Origin: Avena insularis
Taxonomy: Eukaryota > Streptophyta > Magnoliopsida > Poales > Poaceae
DNA: 64,000 nucleotides
Assembly: GCA_023614405.1 (NCBI GenBank)
Contig: CM042689.1
Location: 280,681,533 to 280,745,532, forward strand
Direction of reading: 5' to 3'
Shown here in pieces: positions 32,050 through 42,889 of this stretch. Position numbers and translations under genes: made by a program. Numbering within the stretch: position 1 is the stretch's first letter; each line of letters begins with the position of its first letter. The notes under the pieces were generated by a model, which worked only from the letters and a program-made list of their open reading frames with translations, was not told where the DNA came from and did no database searches.

Positions 32050-35000
32050 ATGATGCAGATGAATGGTCAGGAATGGATGTACGGTGACCGGCGTGTACCC
32101 GAGTATATGAAAGGCGTGGATAAATTTATCGATGTGGCTACGGCAAACAAAGAGAATGGTTTTATATGTTGTCCATGTGTTCAATGTCGGAACAACAAGG
32201 ACTACTCTTCCTCGAAAATCATTCGTGGCCATCTGATTATGAAAGGTTTCATGCCCAACTATAATTGCTGGACCAAGCATGGGGAAAGAGGGGTTATTAT
32301 GGAAGATGGTGAAGAAGAAGATGATGATAACAATTATCATCATATGTATCCTGAATACAGTGATACTGCAATGGAAGACAATGGAGAGGAAGGAGGTGAA
32401 GAACGGGCATCAGATGAGCCAGCTGATGAACTTGGTAGGATCATTTCTGATGCAAAGCGAGACTATGAAACAAAAATTGAGAAGTTGAAGTTAGAGGGCA
32501 TGTTAGAAGATCACCAGAAATTGTTGTACCCAAATTGTGAAGATGGCAGCACAAAGCTCGGTACCACACTGGAATTGTTGCGATGGAAGGCAGAGTGTGG
32601 GCTAACTGACTCCTCATTTGAAAAGATGCTGAAAATAATGAAGCCGAAGTTTCCAAAACATAACGAACTTCCCGAGAGTACCTATGAAGCAAAGAAGACT
32701 CTCTGTCCTCTAGGATTAGATGTGCAAAAGATATATGCATGCATTAATGACTGCATCCTCTACCGCAGTAAGGAGTATGAGAATTTAGATAAATGCCCGA
32801 TATGCAATGCATTGCGGTATAAGATCAGACGAGATGACCCTGGTGATGTTGAGTGAGAGCCCCTCCGGAAGAGGGTTCCTGCTAAGGTTATGTGGTATGC
32901 TCCTATAATACCAAGGTTGAAACGCATGTTCAGAAACAAAGAGCATGCCAGGTTGTTGTGATGGAACAAAGAAGACCGTAAGAAAGAAGGGAAGTTGATA
33001 CACCCTGCTGGTGGGTCACAGTGGAGAAAAATCGAGAGAGACTTCCCAGACATTGCAGGTGACGCGAGGAACTTATGGTTTGGTCTAAGTACGGATGGCA
33101 TGAATCCTTTTGGGGAGCAGAGCTATAGTCACAGCACCTGGCCCGTGACTCTATGTATCTACAACCTGCCTCCTTAGTTGTGCATGAAGCGTAAGTTCAT
33201 TATGATGCCAGTGCTCATCCAAGGCCCGAAGCAACCGGGCAACAACATTGATGTGTACCTTAGACCATTAGTTCAAGAACTCTTACAGCTGTGGGGCAAA
33301 CCAGGTGTACGTGCGTGGGATGAGAACAAACAGGAGCCATTTGATCAACGAGGGTTGCTTTTCGTAACCATCAATGATGGCCTGCTCTTAGTAACCTTTC
33401 AGGACAGAAAAACAAGGGATATTAGGCATGCACACACTGTTTAGATAATACTGAAGGTACATATTTGCATAAATGCAAGAAGGTTGTGTACCTGGCGAAT
33501 CGATGATTTCTTCCGACCAATCATCCCGTAAGAAAGAAAGGTAATCATTTCAAAGGTGAGGCAGATCACCAGAAGAAGCCTAAACTCCCTGCTGGTGATG
33601 ATGTATTTGGTATGGTCAAGGACGTAGAAGTAATCTTTGGAAAGGGTCCCGGCGGTCAATCAGTTCCGAACGACGTTGCTACAGGACACGCACCCATGTG
33701 GAAGAAGAAATCTATACTTTGGGAGCTGCCATATTGGAAAGTCCTACGTGTCCGCTCTTCAATCAATGTGATGCACGTGACGAAGAATCTTTGCGTGAAC
33801 TTGCTAGGATTCCTAGGCGTGTATGGGAAGACAAAAGATACACCAGAAGCACGGGAGGACCAACATTTATGAAAGACCCAAAGAACATGCATACACGAAA
33901 CAAGACGGATAAAGGGCGTCACTTAAGTCGTGCCAGCTATGCTCTTACCAAAGCAGAGAAGGAAATCTTTTTTGAAGTCCTTTACAGTATCAAGGTACCG
34001 TCTGGTTTCTCATATAATATAAAGGGGATAATAAATATGGCAGAGAAAAAGTTCCAAAACCTAAAGTCTCATGACTGTCACGTGATTATGACGCAGTTGC
34101 TTCCGATTGCATTGAGGGGACTTCTACCGGAAAATGTTCGAGTACCCATTGTGAAGCTGTGTGCATTCCTCAATGCAATATCTCAGAAGGTAATCAATCC
34201 AAATATTCTGCCAAGGTTACAGAAGGATGTGGTACAATGTCTTGTTAGTTTTGAGTTGGTGTTCCCACCATCCTTCTTCAATATTATGACGCATCTCCTG
34301 GTTCAGCTAGTGGAAGAGATTGCCATTCTCGGTCCGGTATTTCTGCACAATATGTTCCCCTTTGAGAGGTTCATGTGAGTCTTAAAGAAATATGTTCATA
34401 ACCATGCTAGACCAGAAGGAAGCATCTCCAAGGGATATGGAACAAAGGAGGTCATTAAGTGTTGTGTTGACTTTATTCCAGACCTTAAGCCGATTGGTGT
34501 TTCTGACTCACGGCATGAGGGAAGACTAAGTGGAAAAGGCACGCTGTGAAAGAAAGCAATGATATGTAGGGACGGGGATTCTTTCACTAAAGCACACTAC
34601 ACAGTTCTACATAATTCCACCTTGGCAGCTCCGTATATCGAGGAACACAAGAATATTGTACGCTCCAAAAACCCGGGGAAGCCTGAATCATGGATTACAG
34701 ATGAACACATGAAGTCTATCGGTGGTTGGATGCGGACACATCTCTTGAATGACACCACTGTTGGATATCAGCTATACTTGTTGGCCGCGTCACCATCTTC
34801 TACTATATTGAATTTCCAAGGGTACGAAATAAATGGGAATACATTCTACACGATCGCCCAAGATAAAAAGAGCACCAACCAAAATAGTGGTGTCCGCTTT
34901 GATGCAATAGACAAGAATGGAGAAAAGGACACATACTATGGTTACATAGAGGAGATATGGGAACTAGACTATGGAGTCTCTTTTAAGGTCCCTTTGTTTC

Positions 35001-35380
35001 GCTGCAAATGGGTCAACCTGAATGGGGAAGGGGTAAAGATAGACCAGATGTACGGAATGACAACAGTGGATCTCAACAATCTTGGTTATAGAGATGAACC
35101 ATTAATCCTAGCCAATGATGTGTCTCAGGTTTTCTATGTGAAGGACATGTCCTCCAGACCGAAAAAAAGAAAAAATATGCAAACAAATACATCATATGAT
35201 GAGCCAAAGCGTCACATAGTTCTTTCAGGGAAAAGAAACATCGTGCGAATCGAGGACAACACAGACATGTCAGAAGATTATAATAAGTTTGATGAAATTC
35301 CGCCCTTCACAGTGAAAACTGACCCAAGTATTCAGTTAAGTAAAGAAGATGCTCCATGGTTACGTCTGAAGCGATCATAA
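32050..35380 (+). pseudogene. TNP2-type CACTA transposase, copy 1
   Basis: The start is probably the ATG at 32059, right after an acceptor-like GATGCAG. Transposase-associated N-terminal domain: EWMYGDRR ... CCPCVQCRN with conserved Cys and His. Then the transposase_21 region (ARNLWFGLSTDGMNPF, WPVTLCIYNLPP, FVTIND), a block with VRSSINVMHVTKNLCVN, a DUF4218-type part (LKSHDCHVIMTQLLP to RPEGSISKGYG) and a DUF4216-type part (YEINGNTFYTIAQD to DLNNLGYRDEP). CACTA transposases bind subterminal repeats and cut the ends. Disabling changes shared with copy 2: TGA at 32854, TGA at 34376, a TGA near 34546, and loss of frame around 33420-33600. Private: TGA at 32959, TAG at 33175 and a one-base deletion near 33381. 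The C-terminal 273 codons (34559-35380) remain open. Confidence 0.92.
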
Positions 35381-35632
35381 GGAAGGACATATGCCAATAA
35401 GTTCATGCTCATATTATGTAACTCTAGTTCATGTCTGGCCGGGATATCTTTTGCGGTTTGTGGCTTGACCGGGACTATATATAGGGGGCCTTTAGTCCCG
35501 GTTTTGTAGTCTCAGTTTTTAATATTAATAAATGTCTTGAGTGTTAGTCCCGTTTTGTGGCTGGACCGGGACTATGAAGAAGTTTTCCCGATTTGTACTT
35601 ATCATTAAGATCTGATCTCCAAACGCGCGCGG

Positions 35633-36072
35633 TCACATATTAGGGAGTGCCTCTATGACCAGTTTCTTGGAGATGCCGGAGGACTGGGATCCGGCGGCAT
35701 CTCCCTGAAACTGGTCGTAGTGGTGTCCCTGCTCTCGCACACCATCTTGCATCTTGTAACTTCTCTAACTATATCAATACACCTATGAGCTAACTAATTT
35801 CACATATTAGGGAGTGCCTCTATGACCAGTTTCTTGGAGATGCCGGAGGACTGGGATCCGGCGGCATCTCCCTGAAACTGGTCGTAGTGGTGGTGTCCCT
35901 GCTCTCGAAAACCATCTTGCAGCTTGTAAATTCTCTAACTAGATCAATACACCTAGGAGCTAACTAATTTCACATATTAGGGAGTGTCTCTATGACTAGT
36001 TTCTTGGAGATGCAGGAGGACTAGGATCCGGCGGCATCTCCCTGAAACTGGTCGTAGTGGTGTCCCTGCTCT
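35633..36072 (+). repeat. Three tandem units of about 168 bp, each with a long hairpin, copy 1
   Basis: Units start at 35633, 35800 and 35970 (TCACATATTAGGGAGTG). Each contains a 66-base hairpin, at 35654-35719, 35821-35886 and 35991-36056. The arms are TATGACCAGTTTC / GGAGATGCCG and CGGCATCTCC / GAAACTGGTCGTA, separated by a two-base mismatch within the stem, with a 16-base loop. The third unit has a C-to-T change in the left arm (GACTAG) and a change in the loop. They lie between the transposase and the 669-bp repeats. Confidence 0.85.
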
Positions 36073-37321
36073 CGAACAATGAAAATCCTTCGCGTGGTGT
36101 CATATTATGTGACATAGTTGAAAGGAAAAATATCAGACTTGGTATATTGATCATGTCTCAAAAAAACCTTCACAAAATGACCTATCATGTTCGAGGTTTC
36201 ATGGCTTTCGGTCCAAATGACCGATGTTATGTGCTGAATCACGGCATAGTTTGTGATGTTGTGCCCATATTATGCATGCATGTGGACATTGGTATGGAGA
36301 ACAATGTTGCAGGAGGAAGTTTTCCTATTCGTCGCATGGAAAAGCCCTTTTCCATTTTCCGAGCGCAAAAAATGGGTCGTTTTGTGAAGTAACCACCAAA
36401 ATGCTGTTTCGGAATGCTACCGTCCCATTTTCCTAAAATACTAGACCACCTTAAATGGACTATCTCCCAACCGGGACATCTCAAACCTTTTCGTCCATCC
36501 CGGGTAAAAAGTACAAATGTCTGCCGAATAGGTAGGAAGTGGGTCCGATTTGTACTACAGTTACATGATCTAACGCCCGTGATTTTTTGAAAAAATAATT
36601 TTTAGACTCTCAATATGTGATTTCTTCAGAGATCCAATGCAAGTTCTAATGATGCTCGTCCCCTATCTTCATGCACGCCGGTTCGACCATAGTTAGAAAT
36701 TCAAAAAATTCTAAACGGGCATAAGAAATTCAAAATAAATCCGAACAATGAAAATCCTTTGCGTGGTGTCATATGATGTGACATAGTTGAAACGAAAAAT
36801 ACCAGACTTGGTATATTGATCATGTCTCAAAAAAACCTTCACAAAACGACCTATCATATTTGAGGTTTCATGGCTTTTGGTCCAAATGACCGATGTTATG
36901 TGCTGAATCACGACATAGTTTGTGATGCTATGCCCATATTATGCATTCATGTGTACATTGGTATGGAGAACAATGTTGCAGGAGGAAGTTTTCCTTTTCG
37001 TCGCACGGAAAAGCCCTTTTCCATTTTCCGAGCGCAAAAAATGGGTCGTTTTGTGAAGTAACCACCAAAATGCTGTTTCAGAATGCTACCGTACCATTTT
37101 CCTAAAATACTAGACCACCTTACATGGACTATCTCCCAACCGGGACATCTCAAACCTTTTCGTCCATCCCGGGTAAAAAGGACAAATGTCTGCCGAATCG
37201 GTAGGAAGTGGGTCCAGTTTGTACTACAGGTACATGATCTAACGCCCGTGATTTTTTGAAAAAATCATTTTTAGACTCGCAATATGTGGTTTCTTCATAG
37301 ATGCAATGCAAGTTCTAAATA
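36073..37321 (+). repeat. Diverged 669-bp tandem pair in the CACTA element, copy 1
   Basis: Homologous blocks 36073-36652 and 36742-37321 both start CGAACAATGAAAATCC and end GCAATGCAAGTTCTAA, with a spacer between (36653-36741). The repeat period is 669 bp. Diagnostic differences between the units include CTTCGCG/CTTTGCG, GAATAGG/GAATCGG, TCCGATT/TCCAGTT and ACAGTTA/ACAGGTA. ORFs in it on both strands (for example 36057-36392) look conserved only because the repeat is copied. Copy 2 of the duplication has one hybrid unit. Confidence 0.9.
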
Positions 37322-37428
37322 AGCCATTTTTCTTCTCGCCATTTTTTCTTCCAGTTCTTCCCGCCATTTCTTCCTGCCAGTTTTTCCCGCCAGTTCTTCC
37401 CTCTAGTTATCTTCCTGCCATTTCTCAC

Positions 37429-37438
37429 TATATATATA
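37429..37438 (+). promoter_or_regulatory. TATA box of captured gene, copy 1
   Basis: TATATATATA, 70 bp before the ATG at 37507. In copy 2 the run is shorter (56526-56534). Confidence 0.6.
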
Positions 37439-37506
37439 TGTAGCGTTGGCCTCCATTGTCATTGCACATCTCTAGACTCATATCTGCAACCTCATCACTC
37501 TTTTCC

Positions 37507-37960
37507 ATGACTTCCACCGTAGCACTAACCCCCAGGGAGGCGGAGGCGCTTTGCGCAACCGAACTCTTGTGTCCCCGTCGGCTGGATGCTGAGCGCCGAA
37601 GGCATGCCGGTTCCTCCTATCACTCTAGGTGTGGCGCGCTGGATGGCCATCACGAACCACTACTACTTCAAGCTCACGCCGGAGCAGCGGAGGAATCCTA
37701 GATGGCATCCCGACTATTTCCCGACTTGGGAAGCCTTCTTCGTCGATCGGCGTGAGAGGGCGCTCGCCAGGCACGAGCAGGACGACCCACCTCCTCCAAA
37801 CTTCAATGAGGCCGGCCGTCGGCTGTGGTGGCATGTCCGGACTCTCCAGAGCATCATGTCCTACGACACGGCCGCCGACTCTAGCCCCCGCCTGCATTAC
37901 CCTCAATTCCATCCCACTCGTGCTCAGCCTTCAAGGTTCAACTACGGCGATGACAAATGA
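37507..37960 (+). pseudogene. Captured gene in the CACTA element, copy 1, frameshifted
   Basis: The ATG at 37507 opens MTSTVALTPREAEALC. A net deletion of about 17 bases near 37556 shifts the frame; the rest matches copy 2 in another frame from about 37586 (AWMAITNHYYFKLTPEQ equivalent, then WHPDYFPTWEAFFVDRRERALARHEQ). The end is also altered (GATGACAAATGA against GACCCCGACGACG in copy 2), removing the acidic tail. Function unknown. See copy 2 for the intact form. Confidence 0.7.
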
Positions 37961-38204
37961 CGACGGCCGTGACAAGTCTGACATTGCGATGGCGAGTAGT
38001 ATTACAGGTTTAGGCAGGAGCATGACTGAATCACTCCAACATTGCAAAACAAGTTCGGCCGATTGTGGCTTAATCTGGCCATGTATCTTAATTTTCAGTT
38101 CTTCTATGTAACTTTGTGTTAGTTGCGTTATGTACTTTAATTCCAGTTATATCCTAATAAATTTTTCTTTCCGCCCATTATTTCCCGTCCTTTTTTTCCC
38201 GCCC
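37961..38204 (+). other. 3' flank of captured gene, copy 1
   Basis: Probable 3' untranslated region (TTCTTCTATGTAAC, then ATATCCTAATAAATTTTTC), followed by repeated short motifs CCCGCCCATTA / CCGTCC leading into the A/T-rich array. No gene. Confidence 0.4.
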
Positions 38205-38905
38205 ATTAATATATAAAAAATATAAGTTAATTCAAATCCAAATTAAAAACAGAAAATGGTTTTGAATTAGTTATTCAAATCCAAACACTTTTTATGTTTA
38301 AAGTTTTTCTAAATTCCAAATTAATATTCAAAAAATATAAGTTAATTCATTTTTAATTCTAAATGGTTACATTAATTATTTTTTAAAACAGAAAATGGTT
38401 TTGAATTATTTATTCAAATTCAAACACTTTTTATGATTAAAGTTTTTCTTAATTCCAAATTAATATTCAAAAAATATAAGTTAATTTATTTTTAATTTTA
38501 AATGGTTACATTAATTATTTTATAAAAACAGAAAATGGTTTTGAATTAGTTATTCAAATCCAAACACTTTTTATGTTTAAAGTTTTGCTAAATTCCAAAT
38601 TAATATTCAAAAAATATAAGTTAATTCATTTTTAATTTTAAATGGTTCATATTTTAAATGGTTACATTAATTATTTTTTAAAAACAGAAAATGGTTTTTA
38701 ATTAGTTATTCAAATCCAAACACTTTTTATGTTTAAAGTTTTTCTAAATTCCAAATTAATATTCAAAAAATATAAGTTAATTCATTTTTAATTTATATGG
38801 TTACATTAATTATTTTTAAAAATAGAAAATGATTTTGAATTAGTTATTCAAATTCAAACACTTTTTATGTTTAAAGTTTTTCTAAATTCCAAAGTAATTA
38901 TCATT
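38205..38905 (+). repeat. A/T-rich tandem array in the CACTA element, copy 1
   Basis: About five units of 120-155 bp with recurrent blocks AATATAAGTTAATTCA, TGGTTACATTAATTATTT, ACAGAAAATGGTTTTGAATTA and CAAACACTTTTTATG. Units start near 38219, 38335, 38475, 38614 and 38770. The order and most differences are conserved in copy 2 (57325-58020). No coding potential. Confidence 0.85.
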
Positions 38906-38980
38906 TAAAAAACATTACAAATTTAAACCCCAAAATAAAAAATAAGGCGGGAACAGAGAGAAAATTCCTGATTTTTTTTA

Positions 38981-39150
38981 AAACAAGGTCATATGTCCCA
39001 GTTGGAGCCACCAACCGGGACTAAAGACCCCTGCGCGCGCCCCTTGGTCTGCTGAAAAAAGTGGAGTATACGTCCCGGTTGGTGGCTCCAACCGGGACGT
39101 ATGATCTTTTAGTCCCGGTTGGAGCCACAATCGGGATGTATACTCCTTTG
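38981..39150 (+). repeat. Internal copies of the CACTA subterminal inverted repeat, copy 1
   Basis: Three to four inverted pairs of GTCCCGGTTGG and CCAACCGGGAC around GGAGCCACC/GGTGGCTCC (39000-39135), directly before the leader of the second gene. The same motifs flank the transposase promoter, so they may act as transposase binding sites or a regulatory region here. Confidence 0.75.
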
Positions 39151-41275
39151 GTTATAACTGGGTACCCCTCCTCTTCTTCTTCCCCATCTCACAATCTCTT
39201 CTCGCGCACAGGGACTGAAGCGACGCCGTCAGGCTGCCCCGCCGCCCTGCACGCCCTACCGGCCGCCCCTCTAGAGCTCCGCCTCCTCGCCAGGAACCTC
39301 CTCACCGAAGCTCGCTTGCTGGGGTGCCCTCTCCCGCCGGAATCGAGCACGTCCTCTCCATCACCGACGCCGGACGCCGTCGCCATTCACGCCGTTCAGG
39401 ACCTCCCCGCGCTTCCACGTCACTACCTTGAGCACCAGGGTGAGCACGCGGATCTCGCTGACCTTTTTTCCCTCTCTCCCTCACTCTGTAGTCACCGCTC
39501 CCCGACGACCTACAAGCGCCATCGCCGCTGCTCGCCGTGCGCCATGCTCCGGTGACCAATCCAAAGGGGCACCGCTACCTTTTGGCTCAACGCAACCGCG
39601 CGAGTCCAGCGCGCTAGCCCATGCAGCCCCGCTCGCCTCCTAGCGCCGACCCGCGCCGCCGTCTGGCCCGTTGGCCGGCAAGCCGACGTGGCGTCCGTGT
39701 GGCGTCCACGTGTTGCCTGCGTGGCCCAGGCCCACTCGTCAGCCTCTCTGGCTAGATGCCGCCTCCGTGAGAAATAACCAACCAGCCCCCCGTCCCTCTT
39801 GCTTGCGAGTCTGCTGAGGTGGCCATGGGGCCCCTCTGTTAGTCAATGTGGCTAGGTATGCCTGCGGTGTAAAAAGTTTAACCAGCTTTTAATAATTTCA
39901 GAAAATAATTATAATCTTATAAATTCAATAACTTTTAATCTATAAGTCAGAAAAATATGAATAATATATCAAAATGTTCATAAAAATGAAACCTATCTAT
40001 CTAAGATATAATCATGCATTGTTCAACAACTTAAATGACAAGTTTAATTAGAAGAACAAATCCACCCCTCTCATCTGTTCCGGAGTTTCTCTGAGTTAGG
40101 GTTTTCACTCCTCGGAACCCTGATTAATTGTAGAGCATGCTTTAGGGTTACATTTCAATGCAACTCAACTTGTCATATCATCATACTTTCTTGAGCATTG
40201 CATCAATGCCATGTGTTGATTGTTTCCCTTTCTTTCCGGTGTTTGGTTCTTCCCGGTAGAATAAGATATCGATATCAAGATCGAAGCCAGAGATCAACAC
40301 CGTCGAAGCTCGAAGACAATTACTTGACCAACTGTAATCAAGTCAAGTACAAGGATCCTGAAGCTCTGCTTTCGGCTATCAACAGGCAAAGGCAAGCATA
40401 GCCCAACCATGATATAATCCTATGATTTCGAAAGCATTTGAATTCTTGCCATGATGCATACAATTCTACTGTGGTCTTTTATCGATAGATAGAGTGTCCT
40501 ATCTGTTGCATTACTCCCTTTGAGCTTATATTACCTGATCCACAGCTCCTAGCATATTAGGTTTATTAGTTTGGATTATTAGGTTTATTATTAGTTAGGT
40601 ATTATTAGGTTTATTAATTAGTTAGGTTATATTAGTCTTCGGCCCCACTAGTCAGTCACTGTGGGTAGCCCCAGACCCGATGAAAAACTACCCCCTTGTG
40701 CTGATGTAAAGTGACACGGTAACTGTTTTAAAATAGTTTAATATTTTCAGAAATTGATATAAACTTGTAAATTCAATAACTAATGATTTATAAGTCAGAA
40801 AAATACAATTAATATATCAAAATGTTCATAAAAATGAGAGCTATGTGTCTAAGCAATCATAATACATTGTCAAGCAACTTTAAACCCTAGTTTAGTTAAA
40901 GAAACATCGACACCCCTTATGTACAAGTGGGTTCGCCGGTGTGTACTTGCTAGGGCATCCCGAACCCTTTTAAATCGATGTTGCACCTAGGGTTAGTGTA
41001 GGATCTCTAAATCTGACATGTCATACACATTGATTGCACATTGTATTATGCCATGTATTGATTGCCGCCTTTCTTTCTGGTATTGGTTCTTCGCGATAGG
41101 ATCCGAGCCCGAGGGTTTCTCTGAATTAGGGTTTCTGATATTGTAAATTCATTTTTATTATTGCGTATGTATATATTAGGGTTTCTCTGAATTAGGGTTT
41201 ATATCTCTCAACACCGTACCTAACCTTCTCCCTTAGCCGCTTTGACTTATCCGTTTTTCCACCTATGCAGAAAAT
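39151..41275 (+). other. Leader and intron region of the second CACTA gene, copy 1
   Basis: A GC-rich leader-like stretch (39150-39850) with open frames on both strands and a GT donor-like site after CACCAGG (39440). After it comes A/T-rich intron-like sequence. A diverged internal duplication of about 845 bp is visible: 39889-40030 (AATAATTTCAGAAAATAATTA..., then AAGTCAGAAAAATA) recurs at 40734-40880, and TTGATTG...CTTTCTTTC(C/T)GGT...TTGGTTCTTC recurs at 40216 and 41058. Short TTAGGTTTATT (40557-40640) and AGGGTTTCTCTGAATTAGGGTTT (41113-41195) repeats are present. The acceptor CCTATGCAG precedes the ATG at 41276. Confidence 0.5.
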
Positions 41276-42889
41276 ATGGACCCACACAACAGAGACGAAT
41301 AAAAGGAAGAGTTGATCCAAGGTGTGATCCGCGGGGAAGAAAATTTAGATGTATCGACGTTTCTGAACAACTCCGGTGAGGGTGATCCTCTTTTTGCCGA
41401 AAGAGACGACTTGTTTGAGGTTGAAGGTGATGCCTTCCACGAGGGAGAAGGCGATGCCTTGTGTGATCGAGAAGACGACCGCTCCGGCGAGGTGCATGTA
41501 ATATAATTAATTCATTAATTAATCATCTGCTATCTATATAGAAATAGTAACGATGATCTTTCTTCTTTTAGCCCTCCGGATCGAAGAAATCTACTGAAAA
41601 GAGCAGCCGAGGCCCAACCAAAAAGTTGGGAGACAATGAGAGGTTCAGGATCGAAGATGTCGGTGAAGACGGCAAACCGACGGCTCCCGAAGTTGTCGCA
41701 AACAAATTTGTGGCACAATGCGGAGTAATCGTTAGGGACTTAATCCCGATCACCATTCGAAATTGGAATAGGCCTGCTGATGCCGAAGAAGAGGGAACAT
41801 GTTTATTTGTCCCTAACAAGGACAATGATTTACTGTGGAATAGGCTCATGCTTAATTTCAAACTACTGAAGATAGAGCTGGATCCAAATGCGGAGGATCC
41901 AGTTGAGGACGCCTTAGAACATGGGAGATCCATGGAGGCTAAGGTCAGGGAGTGGCTTTGAAGAAGATGGGCCAGTGTTTCACCTACTGGAATAAAAGAT
42001 TGCACCTTGACTATGTCGTGAAAGAGAAGACTCCAGATTTCAAGAAGATTCAGTTTGAGAAGATAAAACCATTCTGGGCTCAGTTTGTGAATTACAAGAC
42101 ATCAGCAAAAGCTAAGAAAATGTCTGCAACAAATAAGCTGAATGCTCCTAACAAGAAGTATCACCATACTATGGGGCAAGGTGGCTATAGGGCTGGCATT
42201 CCTAAGTGGGAGAAACTTGAGAAGGAACTGCGTGCTAAAAAGATCATCCTAGAGACAGACGATTGGATCGAACGTGCAAGGAATTGGTTTTACAGGCATG
42301 GGGGCAAGTTGGACTCGGAAGGGAAGTGTATATATAACATACGACATAAAGAAGACCCCTTGCCAATCGAGAAGATGAGAAAAGCAGTAAAGGCTGTTAA
42401 AGATGGGGACTTCATTCCCGATAGAGAGAATGATAAGCTCACACTCGCCCTTGGAAATAAGGAACATGATGGACGAACACGAGGCACAATAGGCTCCAAA
42501 CCATGGAGGACCGGGTTTCCCGAAGAGAGGAAGAAATATCCTGATAGAAGCCGTCAGAGGAGAAAGGACAAGGCGGAAGTTGAAGCAGATATTCAGAAAG
42601 AGCGAATGCGTATAATTGAAGAATGAATAAAGCAACAACATGATGAAATTAACGCACTTAAAGAGCAAAGTACTACCAGCCCATCTCAGCAGCACACTGC
42701 ATTCGATGCTACCGGCCTATCGAATAATCGAAAAAGAAGTGTGGCTTCCACCGAGGTACCGGGTGATGACAATGACGATGACGATGGTGCACCGACGATG
42801 GCTCCTGTTGGCTACCCAATGGATGATATCACACAGATGACACACTGCGAGCTACATGTCAAAGTTGTGAACATATCAATGAAGGTGGC
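41276..42889 (+). pseudogene. Second CACTA gene (N-terminal part), copy 1, truncated at the junction
   Basis: Exon 1 is 41276-41491 (MDPHNRDE, then a TAA at 41300 and GVIRGEENLDVSTFLNN in the same frame); a GT...AG intron runs to 41571; exon 2 begins SGSKKSTEKSS. It contains the conserved ERFRIEDVGEDGKP region and NRWN-type basic/aromatic block (TIRNWNRP), then a one-base loss at about 41955 that moves the frame to ALKKMGQCFTYWNK, then DWIERARNWFYRHG and a basic region (PDRSRQRRKDKAE), a TGA at 42624, and an acidic Asp run. Homologous CACTA second ORFs end in a Ulp1-type protease, which this copy lacks because the sequence switches to LTR of element A after MKVA at 42889. The TAA, frameshift and TGA are shared with copy 2. 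Confidence 0.85.

Larger units (their letters stand above)
23128..42889 (+). repeat. Tandem segmental duplication, copy 1 (19.8 kb)
   Basis: The segment starts inside A's 3' LTR and ends inside the second gene of the CACTA element. The next base, 42890, is again the LTR sequence of 23128 (CGTTGCTGCGTTGATTCC). Coordinates of matching features differ by about 19,757-19,769 up to 36,073, and by about 19,095-19,109 after 37,300. The bases TGGC occur at all three boundaries (23124-23127, 42886-42889, 61995-61998). Confidence 0.95.
31489..42889 (+). mobile_element. CACTA transposon, copy 1, cut off by the tandem-duplication junction
   Basis: The 5' terminus is CACTAGTAGAAAAAAGGC at 31489, preceded by TAT, which could be the 3-bp target duplication. 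Subterminal repeats carry AGTCCCGGTT and its inverse AACCGGGAC several times at 31527-31730 and again at 35480-35580 and 39001-39150. In order it holds a TNP2-type transposase relic (32050-35380), three hairpin repeats (35633-36072), a 669-bp tandem pair (36073-37321), a captured gene (37507-37960), an A/T-rich array (38205-38905) and the first part of a second gene (41276-42889). It has no 3' end: at 42889 it is joined to LTR sequence of element A. Confidence 0.92.

Noticed and set aside
36057..37153. ORFs of 60-111 codons on both strands in the 669-bp repeats
   Set aside because: Their conservation comes from the repeat; both strands are open at once and no domain is visible.
41113..41195. 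TTAGGG-like repeats (AGGGTTTCTCTGAATTAGGGTTT twice; also 60224-60310)
   Set aside because: Only two interrupted copies per site, within the leader of a transposon gene and duplicated with it; not a telomere or interstitial telomeric array.
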